Positions 1 to 4,997 of a stretch of DNA of 7,518 nt are shown here, in pieces. The notes below the pieces were generated by a model. It saw only the letters and a program-made list of their open reading frames with translations, was not told where the DNA came from and did not search any database. The stretch is taken from positions 1-7,518 of the forward strand of contig JALVEX010000379.1 of NCBI GenBank assembly GCA_027030435.1. Direction: 5' to 3'. The translations under genes were made by a program, and so were the position numbers. Each line of letters opens with the position of its first letter. Position 1 is the first letter of the stretch. This DNA is from Paracoccaceae bacterium. GTDB taxonomy: Bacteria > Pseudomonadota > Alphaproteobacteria > Rhodobacterales > Rhodobacteraceae.

Positions 1-173
1 GTTGCCCGGCCTTTCCGCATGATGGTTTTTCGTTGCGGCCCGTTTTATAGCGCCCTAAGCAAAGGTAAAGGGCCACGCCATCACTTTCGTTTACGCCCTG
101 TAACGCAAACCGGCGAAAATCTGCCCGCGCAGGCCCGGGCTGCCCCACCGGCGCTCCCCGGCGCCCCGCGATG

Positions 174-179
174 AAGGAG
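174..179 (+). promoter_or_regulatory. Shine-Dalgarno site of the HAD phosphatase gene
   Basis: AAGGAG lies 7 nt before the ATG at 187 and fixes that start. The 186 bases upstream hold no gene I can support. An AT-richer patch around 41-50 contains a TATA-like word but has no convincing -35 partner on the plus strand, so the promoter of this gene is not assigned. Confidence 0.7.
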
Positions 180-186
180 AAGCGGC

Positions 187-858
187 ATGAGAACCGCCAT
201 TTTCGATCTCGACGGCACGCTTGCCGATACCAGCCGCGATCTGATCGGGGCGGTCAACGCGTGTTTTCGCGCGCGCGGCGCGGGGGAGCCCTTGTGCCCC
301 GTGGGTGATGCCGCAGCCGCCTTTACCGGCGGGCGGGTGATGCTCAGGCTCGGCTTCGAGCGTCTGCACGGGGCGGCAGACGAAGCGCTGGTGGAGGAAG
401 CCTATCCCGAATTTCTCGCCCGTTACGAAGCCCGGATCGATCGCGAGACCACGCTTTATCCCGGTGTCGAGGCGGCTCTGGAGCGGCTGGCGGAAGGCGG
501 CTGGCGGCTTGGCGTCTGCACCAACAAGCCCGAACGCCTGGCGGAGATCCTGCTGCGCCGCCTCGGGCTGCGCGATCGCTTCGCCTCTCTCGTCGGCGCC
601 GATACGCTGCCGGTCAGGAAGCCCGATCCGGCGCCGCTCATGGAGGCGATCGCGCGCGCGGGCGGGGATGCGGAGCGCGCGGTGCTGATCGGCGATACGG
701 TAACGGACCGCGCTTGCGCCGAGAATGCCGGCGTGCCTTGCGTGCTCGTCACCTTCGGGCCGGAGGGCGAGTGGGTGGCCCGGCTCGCGCCCGAGGCGCT
801 CCTTGGCGATTATGCCGCACTTGGCGAAACCCTCGAAAGCCTGATCGGGGCCGGGTGA
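187..858 (+). CDS. gph: HAD-superfamily phosphatase, phosphoglycolate phosphatase-like
   Basis: This 223-residue protein is a complete HAD hydrolase. Motif I is FDLDGTLADT, with nucleophile Asp7 and acid/base Asp9. Motif II is the Thr of VCTNKP (Thr112). Motif III is the Lys of VRKPDP (Lys145). Motif IV is LIGDTVTD (Asp170, Asp174). A helical cap lies at about residues 15-90. The length, the LYPGVEAAL stretch and the order of motifs match bacterial Gph, a cytoplasmic enzyme that hydrolyses 2-phosphoglycolate formed by Rubisco oxygenation or DNA repair. HAD phosphatases are hard to assign a substrate from sequence, and this gene overlaps a sugar-type aminotransferase gene by one base (TGATG), so a sugar-phosphate substrate is possible. 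The start at 187 is supported by AAGGAG 7 nt upstream and by motif I following at once. HAD membership is near certain; the exact substrate is moderate. Confidence 0.88.
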   Translation: MRTAIFDLDGTLADTSRDLIGAVNACFRARGAGEPLCPVGDAAAAFTGGRVMLRLGFERLHGAADEALVEEAYPEFLARYEARIDRETTLYPGVEAALERLAEGGWRLGVCTNKPERLAEILLRRLGLRDRFASLVGADTLPVRKPDPAPLMEAIARAGGDAERAVLIGDTVTDRACAENAGVPCVLVTFGPEGEWVARLAPEALLGDYAALGETLESLIGAG

Positions 859-2066
859 TGGGGGCGGGGAAGGAAACATTCGAGGGCAGTTTCACCCAGC
901 AGGAGCCCCTGCCGGAGGAAGCCATCGCGGCGGCGCTCGATGTGCTGCGCCACGGCCGGCTGCACCGCTACAACCTCGCCGATGGCGAGGCCGGGGAGGC
1001 GGCGCTTCTGGAAGCGGATTTCGCCGCCTACACCGGCGCGCGCTACTGCCTCGCGGTGGCCTCGGGGGGCTATGCGCTCGCCACGGCCCTGCGCGCTCTC
1101 GGCGTGGGGGCAGGGGAGGCGGTGCTCACCAACGCCTTCACCCTCGCCCCCGTGCCCGGCGCCATCGCCAGCCTCGGCGCGCGCCCGGTGTTCGTGGAAA
1201 CGCGCGAGGATCTGACCATCGACATGGAGGATCTCGCCGCAAGGGCCAGGGCAAGCGGCGCGCGGGTGCTGCTTCTGAGCCACATGCGCGGCCATATCTG
1301 CGACATGGACGCGCTTGGCGATCTCTGCGCGCGCCTGCGTCTCACCCTGATCGAGGATTGCGCCCACACCATGGGCGCGCGCTGGCGCGGCACACCGAGC
1401 GGGCGCCACGGCGCCATCGCCTGCTACTCGACCCAGACCTACAAGCACATGAACGCGGGCGAGGGGGGGCTGATGATCTCGGATGATCCCGATCTCATGG
1501 CCCGCGCCATCCTGCTTTCGGGGAGCTACATGCACTACCCCCGCCACCGCGCCGCGCCGCCGCCCGAAGCCTTCGCCCGCCACCGCCTCACGACCCCCAA
1601 CATCTCCGGGAGGATGGACAATCTGCGCGCCGCCATCCTGCGCCCGCAGATCCCCATGCTCGATGCGCGGCGCGAGGCCTGGAACGCGCGCTACCGCAGG
1701 ATCGAAGAGGGGCTTTCGGGCGCGCCCGGGATCGCGCTCATCAAGCGGCGCGGGGGGGAAGAGTTCGTCGGCTCCTCGATCCAGTTCCGCCTGCCGGGGC
1801 GGGAAGGCGCAGAGATCGCGGATTTCGTGGCGGCCTGTGCGGGCCGCGGCGTGGAGCTCAAGTGGTTCGGCGCGCCCGAGCCCCATGGCTTCACCTCGCG
1901 CTATGCCCATTGGGCCTATGCCGATCCGCCCGTGCTGCCGCGCACCGATGCCGCGCTCGCGACCCTCCTGGACATGCGCCTGCCGCTTACCTTCTCCCTC
2001 GAGGACTGCGCCCTGATCGCGCGCATCATCCGCGAGGAGGCGGAAGCATTGGACAGTGCGGGGTGA
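858..2066 (+). CDS. DegT/DnrJ/EryC1/StrS-family PLP aminotransferase
   Basis: This 402-residue protein is a fold-type I PLP enzyme of the sugar aminotransferase family. Visible landmarks in order are a phosphate-cup stretch ASGGYALATAL (about 68-78), IEDCAHTMGA with Asp167 placed to contact the pyridine nitrogen, and TYKHMNAGEGG with Lys196 as the internal aldimine lysine. NISGRMDNLRAAI (about 248-260) corresponds to the family's conserved N-x-RM-x-x-x-x-A-A segment. The family typically transfers an amino group from glutamate or glutamine to keto-sugars, often nucleotide-linked, for lipopolysaccharide, capsule or antibiotic sugars. The substrate here cannot be told from sequence. The ATG at 858 overlaps the upstream TGA, implying translational coupling with the phosphatase. 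The frame is open further upstream, to 714, but that stretch is inside the phosphatase and unlike the family. The gene ends convergently with hisH. Family confidence is high; the pathway is unknown. Confidence 0.9.
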   Translation: MGAGKETFEGSFTQQEPLPEEAIAAALDVLRHGRLHRYNLADGEAGEAALLEADFAAYTGARYCLAVASGGYALATALRALGVGAGEAVLTNAFTLAPVPGAIASLGARPVFVETREDLTIDMEDLAARARASGARVLLLSHMRGHICDMDALGDLCARLRLTLIEDCAHTMGARWRGTPSGRHGAIACYSTQTYKHMNAGEGGLMISDDPDLMARAILLSGSYMHYPRHRAAPPPEAFARHRLTTPNISGRMDNLRAAILRPQIPMLDARREAWNARYRRIEEGLSGAPGIALIKRRGGEEFVGSSIQFRLPGREGAEIADFVAACAGRGVELKWFGAPEPHGFTSRYAHWAYADPPVLPRTDAALATLLDMRLPLTFSLEDCALIARIIREEAEALDSAG

Positions 2067-2101
2067 AGCGAGGCGCGGTGAGGCGGGGCGGTGAGGCGGG
2101 G
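2062..2101 (+). repeat. Tandem 13-bp direct repeat with a degenerate third copy
   Basis: CGGTGAGGCGGGG occurs twice back to back, at 2076-2088 and 2089-2101. A degenerate version, GGTGAAGCGAGGC, lies just before at 2062-2074 and contains the stop codon of the aminotransferase gene. It looks like slippage-type duplication at the 3' end of the gene. I see no protein-level function. Confidence 0.6.
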
Positions 2102-2114
2102 GCGCTGCCCCCGC
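2096..2114. terminator. Perfect 8-bp GC hairpin between convergent genes
   Basis: GCGGGGGC (2096-2103) pairs with GCCCCCGC (2107-2114) around the 3-nt loop GCT. It lies 30 nt after the aminotransferase stop and 38 nt after the hisH stop read from the other strand, so it could serve both transcripts. There is no proper T-run; a short TATTT follows at 2125-2129. It may be a weak or Rho-assisted terminator, or simply the stem part of the intergenic element next to it. Confidence 0.5.
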
Positions 2115-2143
2115 ACCCCCGGAGTATTTCAGCCAAGATGAAG
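2107..2143. repeat. Rhodobacterales-type intergenic element (GGAGTATTT...GCCAAGATGAAG)
   Basis: After the hairpin the sequence reads CCCCCGGAGTATTTC and then AGCCAAGATGAAG. From memory, closely similar strings (CCCCGGAGTATTTTT...AAGATGAAG) recur at gene ends throughout Rhodobacter, Paracoccus and Roseobacter-type genomes. I cannot search here, so the match is from recognition. Only one copy is present in this window. Its function is unsettled; position between convergent stops fits a terminator, an mRNA 3'-end stabiliser or a repeated chromosomal motif. Confidence 0.55.
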
Positions 2144-2151
2144 GGGGATGG

Positions 2152-2790
2152 TCAGGGCTTCCAGCTGAGGAAACTGGCGATCATCCTGAGCCCCGTGGCC
2201 TGGCTTTTCTCGGGGTGGAACTGGGTGCCGATCATGTTGTCGCGCCCCACGATGGCGGTGACGGCGCCGCCGTAATCCACATGCGCGAGCCGATGCGCGG
2301 GATCCTTCACGCGAAACTGCCAGGAATGGACGAAATAGGCGTGCCGGCCGGTTTCGATGCCCGCGAGCACCGGGTGAGGGGCATCGATCACCAGATCGTT
2401 CCAGCCCATGTGCGGCACCTTGAGGGATGGATCTTCGGGCGCGATCTGCACCACCTCGCCGCCGATCCAGCCGAAGCCCGGGGTTTCCTCGTATTCATGG
2501 CCGCGATCGGCCAGCATCTGCATGCCGATGCAGATCCCCATGAAGGGGCGCGCGCGCGCGATCACCGCTTCTTCGAGGGCCTCGAAAAGCCCCGAGTGAT
2601 CCATCAGCGCCCGCTTGCAGGCCGGGAAGGCGCCATCGCCCGGCAGCACCACGCGATCGGCGCGCGCCACGTCTTCGGGGCGGTCGGAAACCATCACCTC
2701 GCCCGCGCCGATCTCGCGCGCCATGCGCTGGAAGGCCTTTTGGGCGGAGTGCAGATTGCCGCTTTCGTAATCGATGAGGACGGTCAGCAT
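2152..2790 (-). CDS. hisH: Imidazole glycerol phosphate synthase, glutamine amidotransferase subunit HisH
   Basis: This 212-residue protein is a class I glutamine amidotransferase of the HisH type. It begins LTVLIDYESGNLHSA and carries the nucleophile elbow GICIGMQML with Cys87, the PHMGWN segment typical of HisH (127-131), YFVHSW, and the GTQFHPEKSQ block with His192 and Glu194, completing the Cys-His-Glu triad. HisH hydrolyses glutamine and channels ammonia to HisF, which makes imidazole glycerol phosphate and AICAR; the complex is cytoplasmic. The gene starts only 4 nt after the hisB stop and is probably translated from the same message; no strong Shine-Dalgarno sequence is seen, so coupling to hisB is likely. 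The reading frame stays open upstream into hisB, but homology begins at the ATG at 2790. The HisF partner gene is not in this window. Confidence 0.96.
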   Translation of the reverse strand: MLTVLIDYESGNLHSAQKAFQRMAREIGAGEVMVSDRPEDVARADRVVLPGDGAFPACKRALMDHSGLFEALEEAVIARARPFMGICIGMQMLADRGHEYEETPGFGWIGGEVVQIAPEDPSLKVPHMGWNDLVIDAPHPVLAGIETGRHAYFVHSWQFRVKDPAHRLAHVDYGGAVTAIVGRDNMIGTQFHPEKSQATGLRMIASFLSWKP

Positions 2791-2794
2791 CGGC

Positions 2795-3382
2795 TCAGAG
2801 CGCGCCTTTTGTGGAGGGGATCGCGTCCGACTTGCGCGGATCGGTTTCCACCGCCTCGCGAAGCGCGCGCGCCACCGCCTTGAAGGCGGCCTCGGCGATG
2901 TGGTGGCTGTTGAAGCCGTGCAGGCGATCCACATGCAGCGTGATGCCGCCGTGGGTGCTGAAGGCCTGGAAAAACTCGCGCACAAGCTCGGTATCGAAGC
3001 TGCCGATCTTCGCGGTGGGCATCTCGACGTTCCACACGAGGTAGGGCCGCCCGGAAAGATCGAGCGCGGCGCGCACCTGGGCATCGTCCATCGGCAGGTG
3101 GCATTCGCCGTAGCGGCGGATGCCTTTCTTGTCGCCCAGCGCTTGCGCCAGCGCCTGGCCGAGCGTGATGCCGGTATCCTCCACCGTGTGGTGATCGTCC
3201 ACATGGAGATCGCCCTTCGCCTTCACGGTGATGTCGATCAGCGAGTGGCGCGCAAGCTGATCGAGCATGTGATCGAAGAAGCCGATGCCGGTTTCGTTGC
3301 TGTAGGCGCCGGTGCCGTCGAGATCGAGGCTGACGCTGATCTCGGTTTCGGCCGTCTTGCGGGTGATGCTTGCCTTGCGCAT
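2795..3382 (-). CDS. hisB: Imidazoleglycerol-phosphate dehydratase HisB
   Basis: This 195-residue single-domain enzyme matches bacterial monofunctional HisB. The metal-binding motifs are present: FFDHMLDQLARHS (about 35-47), DDHHTVEDTGI (His64, His65, Glu68) and the symmetric second copy FNSHHIAEAAFKA (His160, His161, Glu164). It dehydrates imidazole glycerol phosphate to imidazole acetol phosphate, using manganese, in a cytoplasmic multimer. The N-terminal phosphatase domain found in enterobacterial HisB is absent, as expected outside that group. The start at 3382 is chosen because MRKASITRKTAETEI matches the family start and an AGGAG lies about 6 nt upstream. Seventeen further in-frame codons upstream include the promoter -10 and are not coding. 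It is the first gene of a two-gene unit with hisH. Confidence 0.96.
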   Translation of the reverse strand: MRKASITRKTAETEISVSLDLDGTGAYSNETGIGFFDHMLDQLARHSLIDITVKAKGDLHVDDHHTVEDTGITLGQALAQALGDKKGIRRYGECHLPMDDAQVRAALDLSGRPYLVWNVEMPTAKIGSFDTELVREFFQAFSTHGGITLHVDRLHGFNSHHIAEAAFKAVARALREAVETDPRKSDAIPSTKGAL

Positions 3383-3409
3383 GGGGGGCTCCTGCGGTTG
3401 TCCGCCTGC

Positions 3410-3438
3410 CTTATAGGGCCGGGGGCGGCGCATTCCAA
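3410..3438 (-). promoter_or_regulatory. Sigma70-like promoter of hisB-hisH
   Basis: Read on the minus strand, TTGGAA (3438-3433) is followed by exactly 17 nt and then TATAAG (3415-3410). This gives a predicted start near 3403 and a leader of about 20 nt, which holds the AGGAG of hisB. There is no room for a leader peptide or attenuator, so histidine-leader control of the enteric type is not expected. The short, gene-specific fit of spacing and position makes this one of the better promoter calls in the window. Confidence 0.6.
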
Positions 3439-3500
3439 GGGGGCGATTTCATCGCTTTAGCCCCTATGCCTTGCGGGCCACCTGTGGCAAAAGGGAGGCA

Positions 3501-3508
3501 AAAGGAGG
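3501..3508 (+). promoter_or_regulatory. Shine-Dalgarno site of the RAM-domain gene
   Basis: AAAGGAGG, close to a perfect anti-16S complement, lies 8 nt before the ATG at 3517. It fixes the start inside a frame that is open back to 3370 and suggests efficient translation. No clear plus-strand -35/-10 pair is visible in 3383-3500. Confidence 0.75.
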
Positions 3509-3516
3509 CACCAGAG

Positions 3517-3756
3517 ATGAGCACCTGCGTTTTCGTGCAACTGCGCTGCAAGCCCGGCAAGACATATGCCGTGGCCGAGGAGATCGTGCGCCGCGAGATG
3601 TTTTCGGAGCTTTATTCCACCTCCGGGGATTATGATCTCTTGCTGAAGCTCTACATCCCCGAGGGCGAGGACGTCGGCAAGTTCATCAATGACAATCTCC
3701 TCGACATCAAGGGCATCCGCCGCTCGCTGACCACGCTCACCTTCAAGGCCTTCTAG
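3517..3756 (+). CDS. Stand-alone Lrp/AsnC ligand-binding (RAM) domain protein
   Basis: This 79-residue protein matches the C-terminal effector-binding domain of Lrp/AsnC regulators and lacks the N-terminal helix-turn-helix altogether. The pattern is a beta strand (CVFVQLRCKPG), a helix (about 15-28), the SGDYDLLLKLYIP hairpin typical of the domain (36-48), a second helix with an IKGIRRS segment (about 64-70), and a final strand TTLTF. Such domains form beta-alpha-beta-beta-alpha-beta dimers and bind amino acids or similar ligands at the interface. Alone it cannot bind DNA in the usual way; it may assemble with full-length Lrp paralogues or with an enzyme. It is divergent from hisB, which hints at, but does not show, a link to amino-acid supply. 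The length is normal for free-standing RAM proteins, so it is not a truncation of a larger gene here. The start is set by a strong Shine-Dalgarno sequence. Confidence 0.88.
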   Translation: MSTCVFVQLRCKPGKTYAVAEEIVRREMFSELYSTSGDYDLLLKLYIPEGEDVGKFINDNLLDIKGIRRSLTTLTFKAF

Positions 3757-3803
3757 AGCGTGATGAAACTGCAGGGAATGATTGAACGCACCGCGTCACC
3801 TCT
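3755..3803. repeat. Imperfect inverted repeat at the end of the RAM gene
   Basis: AGAG-C-GTGA (3755-3763) can pair with TCACCTCT (3796-3803), giving 8 bp with one bulged C (3759) and a 32-nt loop. The stretch is visibly less GC-rich than its surroundings (GATGAAACTGCAGGGAATG) and overlaps the TAG stop. It resembles the AGAGC-type intergenic palindromes seen in alphaproteobacteria, but pairing is imperfect and I could be over-reading it. Confidence 0.3.
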
Positions 3804-3806
3804 TCT

Positions 3807-3834
3807 GCTCGCCCGGCGGGCAGCGCCGGGCAGC
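3807..3834 (+). terminator. Strong GC hairpin in the leader before the glycosyltransferase genes
   Basis: GCCCGGCG (3811-3818) pairs perfectly with CGCCGGGC (3824-3831) around GGCAG. The stem extends by GCT/AGC (3807-3809 with 3832-3834) past one bulged C. It lies about 50 nt after the stop of the RAM gene. There is no T-run, so it is a candidate for an atypical terminator of that gene or a structural element in the glycosyltransferase leader. The rest of 3757-3959 holds no gene I can support. Confidence 0.4.
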
Positions 3835-3959
3835 GCCCGAGCCGCCCCACAGGGCGGGCGCCATGCCGCGCCCAGCCTCGGGCCGCGCGCTGCCCTCATC
3901 ACGAGAGCCCGAGCCTTGCCGCGGTTTCGCCTGGTCTCGTCCTGTTCCAGAGGGGGCTG

Positions 3960-4997
3960 ATGCGGATCCTCGCCATCACGGCCATGCGCGACGAGGGGCC
4001 GCATCTCCTCGAGTGGATCGCCCATCACCTGGCGGCGGGGGTGGATCATTTCCTGATCTTCTCCAATGCGTGCAGCGACGGCACGGAGCGCATGCTCGAT
4101 CTCATGGCCGGGGCGGGGATCGTCACCCATCTGCCGCTCGCGCCCGAGCCCGCCGCCGCCCGCCCGGTGCAGTGGCGGGCGCTGAAGGCCGCCGCGCGCC
4201 ATCCGCTTTACCGGGCGGCCGACTGGGCGGTGGTGATCGATTGCGATGAATTCATCAATCTCGCCGCGCCGCTCGCCACGATCGGCGATCTGATTGCCGC
4301 CCTTCCCGGAGGCACGGAGGCGCTGGCGATGGAGTGGCGGCTGTTCGGCAATGGCGGGCGGATGGCGCCGGGCGAGGGGCTGACGGTGGAGCGCTTCACC
4401 CGCGCCGCGCCCGATGCGCCCCCACTGCCGCTCGCCCGCTTCTTCAAGAGCCTCTTTCGCCCTGCCGCCTTCCGCGCGCCGGGGGTGCACCGGCCCAAAG
4501 CGCGCGAGGGCGAGGCCCCGGCCTGGGCCGATGGCGCGGGCCGCCCGCTTGGCGAAAGCTTCGCGCGTGCCGGCGGGCGCATCAATCTCTGGGGCCTTCC
4601 CCCGGCGCGCGATCTGGTGCAGCTCAATCATTATGCCCTGCGCTCGGGCGATGAATTCATGGCCAAGCGGCGGCGCGGCCTGCCCAATCACACCGGGCGC
4701 GCGGTGGATCTCGGCTACTGGGCCGAGCGCAATTTCAACTGCGTGGAGGAGAAAAGCATCGCGCGCATGATCCCGGCCACGAAGGCGCGGCTTGCCGATC
4801 TGATGGCCCTGCCGGGGCTTGGCGAATTGCACGAGGAGGCGCTTGCCCGTCACCGCGCCGCGCTTGCCCGCCAGCTGAGGGACGCGGACGAAAACCGCCT
4901 CTACCTGCAGCTGGCGCTCTCGGCGGGCAGCACCCCGCCGCCGCCCGATTTCGTGCAGGGCCACCTCGCCCGCCTCGCGGCCATCCGGGGGGCGTGA
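3960..4997 (+). CDS. Glycosyltransferase, GT-A fold (family 2 / Glyco_tranf_2_4-like)
   Basis: This 345-residue protein starts with ILAITAMRDEGPHLLEWIAHH and FSNACSDGTERML, the nucleotide-sugar-binding half of a GT-A fold. DCDEFIN (Asp94-x-Asp96-Glu97) is the metal-binding DxD motif. Later blocks EWRLFGN (125-131), FTRAAP (146-151), GVHRPK (175-180), LVQLNHYALRS (219-229) and the Y-W...EEKSI region (253-267) are shared with the next gene. These resemble the Glyco_tranf_2_4 group (PF13704) and, more distantly, GT92. No signal peptide or membrane segment is seen, so it is probably cytoplasmic. Donor and acceptor are unknown; surface polysaccharide or glycolipid modification is likely. The ATG at 3960 directly precedes the conserved first strand, with a GAGG-containing Shine-Dalgarno sequence just upstream. 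Its stop overlaps the next start (TGATG). Confidence 0.87.
   Translation: MRILAITAMRDEGPHLLEWIAHHLAAGVDHFLIFSNACSDGTERMLDLMAGAGIVTHLPLAPEPAAARPVQWRALKAAARHPLYRAADWAVVIDCDEFINLAAPLATIGDLIAALPGGTEALAMEWRLFGNGGRMAPGEGLTVERFTRAAPDAPPLPLARFFKSLFRPAAFRAPGVHRPKAREGEAPAWADGAGRPLGESFARAGGRINLWGLPPARDLVQLNHYALRSGDEFMAKRRRGLPNHTGRAVDLGYWAERNFNCVEEKSIARMIPATKARLADLMALPGLGELHEEALARHRAALARQLRDADENRLYLQLALSAGSTPPPPDFVQGHLARLAAIRGA

Noticed and set aside
1..49. Possible divergent gene on the minus strand starting at 20, with a TATAAA at 44-49
   Set aside because: Only six codons (MRKGRA) are visible, there is no clear Shine-Dalgarno sequence, and no -35 stands at the right distance. A divergent gene is possible but cannot be supported from this window.
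714..857. Upstream in-frame extension of the aminotransferase
   Set aside because: It overlaps the end of the phosphatase gene and is Arg/Ala-rich without family similarity; the ATG at 858 in the TGATG overlap is the better start.
810..1910. A 366-codon open frame on the minus strand
   Set aside because: It is antisense to the aminotransferase, which has its PLP lysine and aspartate motifs in the plus frame. Nothing in the antisense protein looks conserved.
2547..2561. Alternating GC run, a possible Z-DNA tract
   Set aside because: It encodes the Ala-Arg-Ala-Arg stretch of HisH with the favoured GCG/CGC codons, so codon usage explains it.
2791..3204. Upstream in-frame extension of hisH, suggesting a longer or fused protein
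   Set aside because: The extension lies inside hisB in another frame and its residues do not resemble any domain; HisH homology starts exactly at the ATG at 2790.
3383..3516. A plus-strand promoter for the RAM gene
   Set aside because: The candidate TATGCC (3465-3470) has no -35 partner at a usable distance, and TTGCGG (3471-3476) has no -10. The promoter is there in all likelihood, but I cannot place it.
3753..4964. A 403-codon open frame on the minus strand
   Set aside because: It mirrors the 345-residue glycosyltransferase and its leader. The translation is rich in R, H, G and A, has no family signature and no ribosome binding site.
4994..4996. GTG as start of the large glycosyltransferase
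   Set aside because: The ATG directly after it forms the TGATG overlap seen at the other coupled junction. GTG would change the protein by one residue only and has no better ribosome binding site.
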